The notes: a model not told the origin generated them from the letters alone. Counted from the stretch's first letter, positions 52,488 to 60,766 are shown. The stretch is DNA of 64,000 nucleotides from Streptomyces clavifer (GCA_014651175.1 BMWJ01000004.1:558001-622000); one strand, 5' to 3'. Program-made: numbers and translations.

Positions 52488-52577
52488 GCGTCGCGGGTTG
52501 AGGACGGATTCCGACCTGATGGCTCCGTACGTTGTCGGTGCGCGCACCACCGACACGTACCACCGAAGGCAGACATC

Positions 52578-53132
52578 ATGGTCACTCATGTCCCCGCGGA
52601 GACTTCCGGCGACGAGCGCGGCGCGCTCCTGGCGTTCGTCGAGGCACAGCGCGGCGCGATCCGGCGATCCCTGCTCGGGCTCACCGAGGAACAGGCGGCG
52701 AGCCGTCCCACGGCCAGCGCGCTCTCCCTCTCCGGGCTGCTCAAGCACGTCGCGGAGGGCGAGCTGAACTGGCTCCGGATGGCCCAGCAGCTGCCGAACG
52801 AGAATGCGCGGACCGAGGCCGACTGGTCCGACAGCTTCCGGCTCGTGGGTGCCGAGACGATTCCGCAGATGCTGGAGTTCTGGTCGAAGGTCGCCATGGA
52901 GACCGAGGCCTTCATTCACCAGGACGTCGACAGCATGGACGACACCTTCCCGCTGCCCGAGGCCCCCTGGTTCCCGCAGGGCGAGCGCTGCTCCATGCGC
53001 TGGCTGCTGGTGCATCTCGTCGAGGAGATCGGCCGCCACGCGGGGCACGCCGACATCATCCGCGAGGCGCTGGACGGCAGGACGGCCTTCGAGCTGGTGG
53101 CGGAAGAGGCGGGCTACGCTGGGCGGAGCTGA
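52578..53132 (+). CDS. DinB-family (DUF664) protein
   Basis: A 184-aa four-helix-bundle protein of the DinB/YfiT superfamily. The three metal-binding His positions are plausible in LLKHVAEGELNWL and HLVEEIGRHAGHADIIREAL. Members are metal-dependent thiol transferases or hydrolases, and the substrate here is unknown. ATG 52578 follows a weak AGGCAGAC. The PadR gene starts 18 bases after the stop, so the two are probably one operon. Confidence 0.85.
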   Translation: MVTHVPAETSGDERGALLAFVEAQRGAIRRSLLGLTEEQAASRPTASALSLSGLLKHVAEGELNWLRMAQQLPNENARTEADWSDSFRLVGAETIPQMLEFWSKVAMETEAFIHQDVDSMDDTFPLPEAPWFPQGERCSMRWLLVHLVEEIGRHAGHADIIREALDGRTAFELVAEEAGYAGRS

Positions 53133-53150
53133 ACACAAAGGGTGGGTGGT

Positions 53151-53792
53151 ATGTCCGCGATCCGGCTCCTGGTCCTGGGCGCAGTGCGTCAGCACGGCCG
53201 TGCGCACGGCTACCAGGTCCGTAACGACCTGGAGTACTGGGGCGCGCACGAGTGGTCGAACGCGAAGCCGGGCTCGATATACCACGCGCTCAAGCAGATG
53301 GCGAAGCAGGGACTGCTCGTCGCGCACGAGACGGCCCCGTCCACGGCCGGCGGCCCGCCCCGCACCGAGTACGAGATCACCGAGCAGGGCACCCAGGAGT
53401 TCCTGTCGCTGCTGCGTGCCGCCCTGGTCTCGTACGACCAGGGCATGGACGTGCTCTCGGCGGGCATCGGCTTCGTCGTCGATCTGGAACGGGCCGAGGC
53501 GGTGGCGCTGCTCCATGAGCGGGTCGCCGCCATCGAGGCCTGGCGGGCGTCGGTCACGGGGTACTACACGCCCACCGAAGGCCCTGAATCCCTTGGGCAC
53601 ATCGGCGAGATCATGAATCTGTGGGTCCACTCGGCCGACGCGGGCGCCGAGTGGACGCGGGGCCTGATCGCACGCATCGAGGCCGGGGCGTACACCTTCG
53701 CGGGCGAGGGGGAGCCCTTCGTGGGAGTGCTCGCCGAAGGGCAGGAGAACCCTTACGCCACCGGGGTCCCCGACCCCGGCGATCCTGTCTGA
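53151..53792 (+). CDS. PadR-family transcriptional regulator
   Basis: A 213-aa regulator. The N-terminal winged helix (AIRLLVLGAVRQHGRAHGYQVRNDLEYWGAHEWSNAKPGSIYHALKQMAKQGLL, EYEITEQGTQEF) is followed by a longer C-terminal helical domain (residues 100-190) with a tail. PadR proteins often repress adjacent multidrug ABC exporters and are released by ligand. A promoter and operator-like palindrome lie directly downstream, in front of an ABC exporter pair. AAAGGGTGG precedes ATG 53151. Confidence 0.92.
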   Translation: MSAIRLLVLGAVRQHGRAHGYQVRNDLEYWGAHEWSNAKPGSIYHALKQMAKQGLLVAHETAPSTAGGPPRTEYEITEQGTQEFLSLLRAALVSYDQGMDVLSAGIGFVVDLERAEAVALLHERVAAIEAWRASVTGYYTPTEGPESLGHIGEIMNLWVHSADAGAEWTRGLIARIEAGAYTFAGEGEPFVGVLAEGQENPYATGVPDPGDPV

Positions 53793-53805
53793 TCAAGTTT
53801 GACTA
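53793..53805 (+). promoter_or_regulatory. first PadR-type operator copy
   Basis: TCAAGTTTGACTA matches 12 of 13 bases of the second site (53839-53851). It begins at the base after the PadR stop and overlaps the -35 box. Confidence 0.6.
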
Positions 53806-53827
53806 ATGACGCGAGCGACGTTACTTT
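53799..53827 (+). promoter_or_regulatory. predicted promoter of the ABC exporter
   Basis: -35 TTGACT (53799-53804), 17-base spacer, -10 TACTTT (53822-53827). It is the best-formed vegetative-type promoter I found in the window. Transcription would start near 53834, just before the 16-bp palindrome. Confidence 0.65.
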
Positions 53828-53835
53828 CGCCTTGC

Positions 53836-53851
53836 TAGTCAAATTTGACTA
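53836..53851. promoter_or_regulatory. 16-bp perfect palindromic operator (PadR candidate)
   Basis: TAGTCAAATTTGACTA is a perfect palindrome at about +2 to +17 of the predicted transcript. AT-rich, widely symmetric sites of this size are typical for PadR dimers. Confidence 0.7.
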
Positions 53852-53876
53852 CATGATCCGAAGGGCTGGTGGCACC

Positions 53877-54839
53877 GTGAGCGACGCGATCGTCGTCGAA
53901 GGAGTGCACAAGCGGTACGGACAGAAGCGCGCCCTGGACGGACTCGACCTCACCGTCCGCGGCGGCACGGTCCACGGGGTGCTCGGGCCCAACGGCGCAG
54001 GCAAGACCACCGTCGTGCGCATCCTGTCCACCCTGCTGCGGCACGACGGGGGCCGGGCGGAGGTCGCGGGTTTCGACGTGCGCACCGAGGCCGCCGAGGT
54101 GCGGCGGAGGATCGGGCTGCTCGGACAGCACGCGGCCGTGGACGAGGAGCTCGGCGGCCGGCAGAACCTGGAGATGTTCGGCCGGCTCCACCACCTGGGC
54201 GCGCGCCGGGCGGGCGTACGGGCCGACGAACTGCTGGAGCGGTTCGGGCTCGCCGACACCGGGCGCAAGGCGGTCAAGCGGTACAGCGGGGGCATGCGGC
54301 GGCGCCTGGACCTGGCCGCCTCCCTGATCACCGAACCGGAGGTGCTCTTCCTGGACGAGCCCACGACCGGACTCGACCCGCGCGGCCGGGCCGAGGTGTG
54401 GAGTGCGGTGCGCTCGCTCGCTGCCGGCGGCACCACCATTCTGCTGACCACGCAGTACCTGGAGGAGGCGGACCAGCTGGCCGACCGGATCTCGGTGGTC
54501 GACGGCGGCCGGGTCATCGCGGAGGGGACGGCCGACCGGCTCAAGGCGATGGTCGGCGGCGACCGCATCGACGTGGTCGTCCGTGACGCGGGCCGGCTGG
54601 CCGACGCGGCCCGGCTCCTGGGTGAGGGAGCCACCGCGGACGCGGACCGACGGCTGCTCAGCGCACCCGCACCGGACCGGATGGCTGCCCTGACGCGGAC
54701 CGTGCGGGCGCTGGAGGAGGCGGGCATCGAGGCGGAGGACATCGCGGTGCGCCGTCCCACGCTGGACGAGGTGTTCCTGGCCCTCACGGGCCCCGGCGAC
54801 GGAGTGGAAGCGGCGATGAACACGGCGGTGGCGGTATGA
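53877..54839 (+). CDS. ABC exporter ATP-binding protein (DrrA family)
   Basis: A 320-aa ATPase of a drug-resistance type ABC exporter. Walker A is [10 protein letters not shown]-loop [14 protein letters not shown], signature [10 protein letters not shown], Walker [14 protein letters not shown], and H-loop position [13 protein letters not shown] (Gln in place of the usual His, common in DrrA-type proteins). The C-terminal 100 residues form the DrrA regulatory tail. GTG 53877 with GGTGG is preferred; ATG 53853 sits only about 19 bases from the predicted transcript start and would add eight residues. Its stop overlaps the permease ATG. Confidence 0.93.
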   Translation: MSDAIVVEGVHKRYGQKRALDGLDLTVRGGTVHGVLGPNGAGKTTVVRILSTLLRHDGGRAEVAGFDVRTEAAEVRRRIGLLGQHAAVDEELGGRQNLEMFGRLHHLGARRAGVRADELLERFGLADTGRKAVKRYSGGMRRRLDLAASLITEPEVLFLDEPTTGLDPRGRAEVWSAVRSLAAGGTTILLTTQYLEEADQLADRISVVDGGRVIAEGTADRLKAMVGGDRIDVVVRDAGRLADAARLLGEGATADADRRLLSAPAPDRMAALTRTVRALEEAGIEAEDIAVRRPTLDEVFLALTGPGDGVEAAMNTAVAV

Positions 54840-55642
54840 GTACGGCGACGGCGGGCGCGGGCGGCATCGGCTGGGTCCTGGCCGACTCCTGGACGATGAC
54901 CCGGCGCGAACTGGCGCACTGGGCGCGTCAGCCGGTCCAGGTGGTTGTCGGCCTGGTCTTCCCGGTGATGCTCCTCCTGATGTTCAACTACCTGGTCGGC
55001 GGGGGCCGGGGGGTCGAAGGGGACAACACCGAGTTCCTGGTGCCGGGCATGCTCGCGCTCACCATGGCCTTCGGCCTGGAGGGCACGATGCTCGCCGTCA
55101 CCCAGGACCTGGGCAAGGGCGTCGTCGACCGCTTCCGCTCCATGCCGATGGTCTCGGGCGCGGTCCTGGTCGGCCGGAGCGCCGCCGACATGCTCCAGTC
55201 GGTGGCCGCGCTCGCCGTGATGACCGGCGTCGGATTCGCGCTCGGCTGGCGCTGGCACAACGGCCCGGCCGCCGCCCTGGCCGGGCTGGGACTGCTGCTC
55301 CTGCTGCGGTTCGCGATGCTGTGGGTCGGCATCCACCTCGCCATGGTGGCGGGCAGGCCGGAAATGGTGCAGGCGGTGCAGATCCTGGTCTGGCCGGTGG
55401 GCTTCCTCTCCAACGTCTTCGCCTCGCCGGAGTCGATGCCCGGCTGGCTGGGCACGGTGGTCGAGTGGAACCCGATGTCCGCCACCGCGACGGCGGTCCG
55501 CGGCCTGTTCGGCAACCCCGGCGGAGCCACGGGCTCCTGGGCCGCCGAACACGCCGAACTCCTCGCGGTGCTCTGGCCGGTGGCGCTGATCGCGGTGTTC
55601 CTCCCCCTGGCTGTACGGAGGTTCGTCCGCCTCAGCCACTGA
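54836..55642 (+). CDS. ABC exporter permease (DrrB/ABC-2 type)
   Basis: A 268-aa inner-membrane protein with six predicted helices ([80 protein letters not shown]). The last is the typical ABC-2 signature before the final helix. It is coupled to the ATPase gene by an ATGA overlap, and together they would export a lipophilic compound. The final nine codons form half of the downstream terminator hairpin. Confidence 0.93.
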   Translation: MSTATAGAGGIGWVLADSWTMTRRELAHWARQPVQVVVGLVFPVMLLLMFNYLVGGGRGVEGDNTEFLVPGMLALTMAFGLEGTMLAVTQDLGKGVVDRFRSMPMVSGAVLVGRSAADMLQSVAALAVMTGVGFALGWRWHNGPAAALAGLGLLLLLRFAMLWVGIHLAMVAGRPEMVQAVQILVWPVGFLSNVFASPESMPGWLGTVVEWNPMSATATAVRGLFGNPGGATGSWAAEHAELLAVLWPVALIAVFLPLAVRRFVRLSH

Positions 55643-55658
55643 GGCGGACGAACCTCCG
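55616..55658. terminator. 20-bp hairpin terminator overlapping the permease stop codon
   Basis: Arms of 20 perfect base pairs (CGGAGGTTCGTCCGCCTCAG and its complement) with a three-base loop. The left arm codes for the last residues (RRFVRLS), and the stop codon lies in the right arm. It can terminate both the exporter and the convergent glutamate decarboxylase gene. Confidence 0.9.
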
Positions 55659-55677
55659 GTCCCCGTGGCGGAGGGCC

Positions 55678-57099
55678 TCAGTGGTGGAACCCGGTCTGCG
55701 TGGCCCGGTCGCGGTTCAACGGATGCGGCTGGCGCCGCAGTTCGGGCAGGAGTCTGCGCACGTCCTCCAGCAGCATCTCCGCGAGGTCCGAGGAGAACCC
55801 GTTGCGGCAGACCACCCGCAGCACCGCCAGGTCCTGCCGGTTGGCGGGGAAGGTGTACGCGGGGACCAGCCAGCCGTGCTCACGCAGTCGTCTCGACACG
55901 TCGAAGACGTCGTACGCGTGGACGTCGGGGCCGGTCGTCAGGGCGAACACCGGGAGCTCGTCGCCCCGGCTGAGGAGCCGGAAGTCGCCCAGGTTCTCGA
56001 ACTCCGCCGCCAGCCGGCGGGCCACGTCCCTGGAGGCCTGCTGAACGGCCCGGAAGCCCTCCCGGCCCAGCCGCAGGAAGGTGTAGTACTGCGCCACCAC
56101 CTGTGCGCCGGGTCGGGAGAAGTTCAGCGCGAAGGTCGGCATGTCGCCACCGAGGTAGTTGACGCGGAAGACCAGCTCCTCCGGAAGCTCGTCCGGAGAG
56201 CGCCACAGCGCCCAGCCCACACCGGGGTAGACCAGACCGTACTTGTGCCCCGAGGTGTTGATCGACGACACCCGGGGGAGCCGGAAGTCCCACACCAGGT
56301 CCTCGTCGAGGAACGGGGCCACCATCGCCCCGGACGCCCCGTCCACATGGACGGGGATGTCGAGTCCGGTGCGCTCCTGCAGCTCGTCGAGCGCCGCACA
56401 CAGCTCCGCGATCGGCTCGTAGGAACCGTCGAAGGTGGAGCCGAGGATGCCGACCACGCCGATGGTGTTCTCGTCGCAGAGTTCGGCCGCGGCCTGCGGG
56501 TCCAGATGGAAGCGCTCGCCCTCCATCGGGACCTGCCGCGCCTCCACCTCCCAGAACGTGCAGAACTTCTCCCAGCAGACCTGCACATTGACGCCCATCA
56601 CCAGGTTGGGCCGGGCGGTCGCCGGATAGCGGTCGGAATTCCTGGTCGACCAGCGCCTCTTGAGCGCCAGCCCGGCCAGCATGCAGGCCTCGCTGGACCC
56701 CGTGGTCGAACAGCCCACCGCGGTCGCCGGGTCGGGGGCGTGCCACAGGTCGGCGAGCATCGCCACACAGCGCCGCTCCAGCTCGGCGGTCCGCGGGTAC
56801 TCGTCCTTGTCGATCATGTTCTTGTCCCGGCACTCGCCCATCAGCACACCGGCCTGGGGCTCCATCCAGGTGGTGACGAACGTCGCGAGGTTCAGCCGGG
56901 AGTTGCCGTCGAGCATCAGCTCGTCGTGGACCAGCCGGTAGGCGGACGACGGCGGCAACGGACCGTCCGGGAGGCGGTGCGTGGGCGGCGCGGTGTCCAT
57001 CGAGGCGGTGGGGTCGGCCTCGCCGAAGAACGGGTTGAGGGCGAGCCGGCGGTGTTCCTCGGTCCTGGGCGCATCGTGTGTACCCCGGTGGAGCGGCAT
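55678..57099 (-). CDS. gad: glutamate decarboxylase
   Basis: A 473-aa PLP enzyme converting glutamate to GABA and CO2 in the cytoplasm; it contributes to acid tolerance and GABA metabolism. PLP-binding Lys286 is in SSINTSGHKYGLVYPGVGW. Other conserved blocks are TTGSSEACMLAGLALKRRW, the substrate region LNLATFVTTWMEP, HVDGASGAMVAPF and the C-terminal PAYTFPANRQDLAVLRVV. Length matches GadB. No cognate antiporter is adjacent. It starts 15 bases after a small flavodoxin-like gene on the same strand, which lies upstream with its own ribosome binding site. Confidence 0.96.
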   Translation of the reverse strand: MPLHRGTHDAPRTEEHRRLALNPFFGEADPTASMDTAPPTHRLPDGPLPPSSAYRLVHDELMLDGNSRLNLATFVTTWMEPQAGVLMGECRDKNMIDKDEYPRTAELERRCVAMLADLWHAPDPATAVGCSTTGSSEACMLAGLALKRRWSTRNSDRYPATARPNLVMGVNVQVCWEKFCTFWEVEARQVPMEGERFHLDPQAAAELCDENTIGVVGILGSTFDGSYEPIAELCAALDELQERTGLDIPVHVDGASGAMVAPFLDEDLVWDFRLPRVSSINTSGHKYGLVYPGVGWALWRSPDELPEELVFRVNYLGGDMPTFALNFSRPGAQVVAQYYTFLRLGREGFRAVQQASRDVARRLAAEFENLGDFRLLSRGDELPVFALTTGPDVHAYDVFDVSRRLREHGWLVPAYTFPANRQDLAVLRVVCRNGFSSDLAEMLLEDVRRLLPELRRQPHPLNRDRATQTGFHH

Positions 57100-57114
57100 G
57101 GGCGGGTCGTCCTC

Positions 57115-57270
57115 TCAGTTCTCGGCCGCGAGCCCGGCCTTGACGGCACGGGCGAACTTCACGACCCGCTCACCGGCCTTCTCGGCGTCCTTCGCCATGG
57201 CCTCGGCGATCGTGGAGATCGTGCCGGTGGAGGAGTAGTGGACGACGGCGACGTTGACGGACACGGGCAT
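57115..57270 (-). CDS. 51-aa flavodoxin/WrbA-like N-terminal fragment
   Basis: MPVSVNVAVVHYSSTGTISTIAEAMAKDAEKAGERV resembles the first beta-strand, phosphate loop (SSTGT) and helix of flavodoxin-fold quinone reductases such as WrbA, but the protein ends after 51 residues. The rest of the family (about 150 aa) is absent: the glutamate decarboxylase gene starts 15 bases further on. A perfect GGAGG seven bases before the ATG indicates real translation. It is either a truncated remnant or a dedicated small protein. Confidence 0.7.
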   Translation of the reverse strand: MPVSVNVAVVHYSSTGTISTIAEAMAKDAEKAGERVVKFARAVKAGLAAEN

Positions 57271-57317
57271 GTGGGAACCTCCAGGTGCGGAGCCGGGTGG
57301 GGGCGTGCCGGGGGCGG

Positions 57318-57683
57318 TCAGGACCTGCTGATCACGGCCGCTGTTCCGTAGGCGCAGACCTCGGTGCCCACGTCGGCCGCTTCGCTGACGTCGAAACGCA
57401 TCATCAGCACCGCGTTGGCGCCGCGCGCCCTCGCCTGCTCGACGAGCCGCTCCATCGCCTGGTTGCGGGTCTCGACCAGGGTCTTGGTCAGCCCCTTCAG
57501 CTCGCCGCCGACCAGCGACTTCAGCCCTGCGCCGATCTGGCTGCCGAGGTGGCGGGAGCGGACCGTGAGTCCGAAGACCTCGCCGATGACCTGGGTCACC
57601 TGGTGGCCGGGTACGTCGTTCGTCGTGACGACCAGGACGTCCGCCTGGGCCGTCTGCCCGCCGCCGTAGTCCTCGATGCTCAT
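57318..57683 (-). CDS. YbjQ/UPF0145-family protein
   Basis: A 121-aa member of the YbjQ (DUF74) family, pentameric putative metal-binding proteins. Diagnostic stretches are VLVVTTNDVPGHQVTQVIGEVFGLTVRSRHLGSQ, TRNQAMERLVEQARARGANAVLMMRFD and EVCAYGTAAVI. Function is not established. AGGAGGTG lies seven bases before ATG 57683, which decides the start. It is probably first in an operon with the flavodoxin-like fragment and gad. Confidence 0.9.
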   Translation of the reverse strand: MSIEDYGGGQTAQADVLVVTTNDVPGHQVTQVIGEVFGLTVRSRHLGSQIGAGLKSLVGGELKGLTKTLVETRNQAMERLVEQARARGANAVLMMRFDVSEAADVGTEVCAYGTAAVISRS

Positions 57684-57828
57684 GGAAGGCACCTCCTGTG
57701 GACAGCTTTGCCCCGGTTCGTCCGCTGCGCATCCTTGCTTACGCCAGTGGAACCCAGAGGCGTTCCGCAGCGTTGATAGCTTGGGGCGGCCACGCAGCCG
57801 CCATCGATCGATCCTGGAGCCCGGACCC

Positions 57829-58884
57829 TTGAATACGCTTGCGCTCGGCCCGAGCTGGCTGGACCCGGACTATCTGCTCAACACGTTCGGCCTTCCCGGC
57901 CTTCTGCTTATCGTCTTCGCCGAGTCCGGCCTGCTCATCGGATTCTTCCTGCCCGGCGACTCCCTGCTGTTCACCACCGGTCTGCTGGTGACCACGGGGG
58001 ATCTGAAGTACCCGCTCTGGCTGGTCTGCACCCTGGTCGCACTGGCGGCGATCATCGGCGACCAGGTCGGCTACCTCTTCGGCCGCAAGGTGGGCCCGGC
58101 CCTCTTCAAGCGTCCGGACTCCCGTCTCTTCAAGCAGGAGAACGTCGAGAAGGCCCACGAGTTCTTCGAGAAGCACGGTCCGAAGTCGCTGGTGCTGGCG
58201 CGCTTCGTGCCCATCGTCCGTACCTTCACGCCGATCATCGCCGGTGTGAGCCGGATGAACTACCGCTCGTTCATCACGTACAACATCATCGGCGGCATCC
58301 TCTGGGGCGTCGGTGTCACGGTCGTCGGCGCCGCTCTCGGCAAGATCGACTTCGTGCACGAGCACATCGAGATGATCCTCATCCTGATCGTGCTGATCTC
58401 CGTGGTGCCGATCGTGATCGAGTACCTGCGGGCACGCAGCAAGGGCAAGAAGGAGCGCGCCGCGGAGCGCCAGGAGGACCGGAGCCCTTCGGACAGCGGC
58501 CCGGGCGCGGGTCCGTACGACAACGGTCCGGGTCCGTACAACGGCGGTCCGGGTTCCGGCCCGTACGGCGGTGGCCCCTACGGCGGCAACGGCCCCGCGT
58601 CGGGTCCGTACGACGGCGGCCAGGGCTACGGCCCGTACGGTGACGGCGGCCGGGGCAATGGTCCGTACGGTGACGGCGGCCAGGGTTACGGCCCGTACGA
58701 CGGCGGTCAGGGCAACGGCCCGTACGGTGACGGCGGCCAGGGGAACGGCCCGTACGACGGCGGCCAGGGGAACGGCCCGTACGACGGCGGCCAGGGCAAC
58801 GGCCCGTACGGCGGCCCGGACGCGGGCGGTCCGGGCAATGACCAGGGTGGGTCCGGCCAGCGCGGGCGGCACGCCAAGCGCTGA
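57829..58884 (+). CDS. DedA-family membrane protein with Gly/Pro/Tyr-rich repeat tail
   Basis: A 351-aa protein. Residues 1-200 form the DedA/SNARE-associated domain: E-G-like FAESGLLIGFFLPGDSLLF, the G-D-x-x-G-Y motif IIGDQVGYLFGRKVG and F[A]R-x3-R RFVPIVRTFTPIIAGVSRM. DedA proteins are lipid carrier flippases or membrane-homeostasis proteins. Residues about 220-340 are a cytoplasmic low-complexity tail with about ten GPYDGG-QGN-type repeats, not present in most DedA proteins. TTG 57829 follows GGAG. A strong terminator lies after the stop. Confidence 0.9.
   Translation: MNTLALGPSWLDPDYLLNTFGLPGLLLIVFAESGLLIGFFLPGDSLLFTTGLLVTTGDLKYPLWLVCTLVALAAIIGDQVGYLFGRKVGPALFKRPDSRLFKQENVEKAHEFFEKHGPKSLVLARFVPIVRTFTPIIAGVSRMNYRSFITYNIIGGILWGVGVTVVGAALGKIDFVHEHIEMILILIVLISVVPIVIEYLRARSKGKKERAAERQEDRSPSDSGPGAGPYDNGPGPYNGGPGSGPYGGGPYGGNGPASGPYDGGQGYGPYGDGGRGNGPYGDGGQGYGPYDGGQGNGPYGDGGQGNGPYDGGQGNGPYDGGQGNGPYGGPDAGGPGNDQGGSGQRGRHAKR
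58500..58830 (+). repeat. tandem repeat tract encoding the DedA tail
   Basis: Imperfect units of 21-39 bases built from GGCCCGTACGGTGACGGC and GGCCAGGGCAACGG-like blocks, about ten copies. The copies are nearly identical at DNA level over 58730-58815, so the length is likely to vary between strains. Confidence 0.85.
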
Positions 58885-58900
58885 CCGGCCGCACACGTAC

Positions 58901-58935
58901 GGCGCCCCGATCCCGCAAGGGACCGGGGCGCCTTT
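58901..58935 (+). terminator. rho-independent terminator after the DedA gene
   Basis: A nine-base outer stem GGCGCCCCG/CGGGGCGCC, a four-base inner stem TCCC/GGGA, a GCAA tetraloop and TTT. It ends seven bases from the convergent exporter gene stop. Confidence 0.9.
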
Positions 58936-58941
58936 CGCGTG

Positions 58942-60648
58942 TCAGAAGCCGCGTGTCCGCTTGGCCGCCCGGCGGGAAGGGCCCCCGATCCCGCCCGGCA
59001 CGCGCATGAACAGCCGTGAGATCTCGCTCCCCAGATTCACCCCGATGGCGATGGCCAGCGCCGTCGCCACCGCGGTGGAGAGCGAGGCGAGCCCCGTGTC
59101 CAGCTCGTTCTGGGCCACACCCAGCAGACCGAAGTACGTCGCCGAACCAGGTAGCAGGGGGCCGATCGCCGCCGTGATGTACGGCAACGAGGAGGTGTAC
59201 CGGTAGCGCGAGAACAGCTGGCCGAACAGCCCCACCAGGCCCGCGGCCACCGCTGTCGCCGCCACCGGCGAGATCCCGCCGGTGCGGGCCATCGCCCCGT
59301 AGATGATCCAGGCCACGCCTCCGTTGAGGGTCACCGCGAGCACGGTGGACCGCTCCTGCTGGAGCAGGATGGCGAAGGCCAGGGTGAGGGCCATCGACGC
59401 CAGGATCTGGACCACCGGCCGGTCGTTGGGCACGAACCGTGCCTCCGGGTTCAGCTGGGCGCCGAGCTGAACGCCCAGGTAGAGCATCAGCAGCACCCCG
59501 CCGACGATGCCGATGAAGAAGTACATGACCTCCAGGAGCCGGGCTCCCGCGGTGATGTAGTAGCCGGTCAGTCCGTCCTGTACACCGGCGACCAGGGCCC
59601 GCCCGGGCAACAGCGCGAACAGTCCACCGGTGATCACCGCGGACGGCCTGACATCCGTCGAGTGGGTGAGGGTCAGCGCGATGCCCATCGCGGCGGGGGG
59701 CATGGCCGCGGCCATGAACTGGTAGAACTCCGGCAGCCCGCGCCCGGCACACAGCCACGCCAGCCGGTCCCCGAGCATCGCGCCCGCTGCCGCCACGAGG
59801 AAGACCAGCACACCACCACCGACCAGCACCGATGCCGAACCGGCGAGAAGCCCGGCGGAGGCGGTCAGCACCCAGCCCGGGTACGGGTGCCGGTTACGGC
59901 GGATCTCGGCCAGCCGGCGGTAGGCCTCCTCCAGCGAGACCTCGACGTGTTCCGTGGTCGTGATGTCGTCGATCAGCCGGAACACCGCGGCCAGCCGGGT
60001 GTAGTCCGTGCCCCGGCGGCGTACGGTCCTGCTCGCCGTCACCGGGTCCTCGACCAGCGAAGGCTGGTGCGAGATCGACAGCAGGGTGAAGGTGACCGTC
60101 GGCTCGCAGCGGTCGAGCCCGTACGAACGCGTCACCGCGAACATGGCCGCCTCGACGTCCTCGGCGCCCTCCCCGCCCGCGAGCAGCAGTTCCCCGATAC
60201 GCAGCGTCAGGTCGAGCACCCGGGGCACCGCGGGGCCCGAGTCGTCGGTCTTCTGCACACCCTCCGGCGCCGGACGCTCCGTCACCGGCATCCGCAGCAT
60301 CGTGCGCATCCGGTCCTGCCAGGGAGCCTCCTTGGTCAGCCGGACCATCGGGATACCGTGCGCCGGAGTGAAGACGGGCTGCTGGTGCTGCGCGTTGTAC
60401 CCGCTCGGCGGGACGAACGCGGACGCCGGCGCGTCGGCACCGCCGCCCGGACCGGAAGCGGAACCCTGGCCCGAGCCGGGGCCCGCCGACGGATCAGTGT
60501 GCAGACCGGCCGGAAGGGCGAATTCCGATGTGGGGTGGTCGTCCTCGGAAGGCGTCGGCGGCTGCTCCACACCGGCCGGTGGGACAAAGGCGCTGCGTGC
60601 CTCGTCGGACTGGGGCTTCTGGTCCTCGGGACCGCCCTGTTCCGCCAC
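58942..60648 (-). CDS. ThrE-type threonine/serine exporter-family protein with long N-terminal tail
   Basis: A 568-aa protein. Residues 1-120 form a disordered Pro/Gly/Ser-rich tail containing three similar motifs (SAFVPPAG, SEFALPAG, SAFVPPSG). Residues about 140-280 are the cytoplasmic DUF1212 region (GELLLAGGEGAEDVEAAMFAVTRSYGLD, VTFTLLSIS), followed by about ten transmembrane helices in two blocks (YPGWVLTASAGLLAG, ITGGLFALLPGRALVAGVQD, IGPLLPGS). ThrE of Corynebacterium exports threonine and serine. GTG 60648 is chosen near GAGG; GTG 60651 directly before it is equally possible. Confidence 0.88.
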   Translation of the reverse strand: MAEQGGPEDQKPQSDEARSAFVPPAGVEQPPTPSEDDHPTSEFALPAGLHTDPSAGPGSGQGSASGPGGGADAPASAFVPPSGYNAQHQQPVFTPAHGIPMVRLTKEAPWQDRMRTMLRMPVTERPAPEGVQKTDDSGPAVPRVLDLTLRIGELLLAGGEGAEDVEAAMFAVTRSYGLDRCEPTVTFTLLSISHQPSLVEDPVTASRTVRRRGTDYTRLAAVFRLIDDITTTEHVEVSLEEAYRRLAEIRRNRHPYPGWVLTASAGLLAGSASVLVGGGVLVFLVAAAGAMLGDRLAWLCAGRGLPEFYQFMAAAMPPAAMGIALTLTHSTDVRPSAVITGGLFALLPGRALVAGVQDGLTGYYITAGARLLEVMYFFIGIVGGVLLMLYLGVQLGAQLNPEARFVPNDRPVVQILASMALTLAFAILLQQERSTVLAVTLNGGVAWIIYGAMARTGGISPVAATAVAAGLVGLFGQLFSRYRYTSSLPYITAAIGPLLPGSATYFGLLGVAQNELDTGLASLSTAVATALAIAIGVNLGSEISRLFMRVPGGIGGPSRRAAKRTRGF

Positions 60649-60681
60649 CACTCGACCTCGTTCCTCCTTGACGGCGCGTTC

Positions 60682-60695
60682 TGGGAGCGCTCCTG
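60682..60695. promoter_or_regulatory. LacI-family (CebR-type) operator-like site upstream of the ThrE-type gene
   Basis: TGGGAGCGCTCCTG matches 12 of 14 bases of the CebR consensus TGGGAGCGCTCCCA. It lies 34 bases upstream of the GTG start. No LacI-family regulator is encoded in this window. Confidence 0.4.
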
Positions 60696-60729
60696 CCCAG
60701 TATGGGCACGGACATGGGCCGCCACGCAC

Positions 60730-60766
60730 AACGGGCGGCGCACCGGTGAATGGTGCGCCGCCCGTT
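60730..60766 (-). terminator. hairpin terminator after ppa
   Basis: A perfect 15-bp stem (AACGGGCGGCGCACC and its complement) with a 7-nt loop lies 81 bases after the ppa stop on the minus strand. Confidence 0.8.

Noticed and set aside
58500..58830. Regularly repeated DNA, considered as a CRISPR array
   Set aside because: The repeats are in frame within the DedA gene, have no unique spacers and encode a Gly/Pro/Tyr tail.
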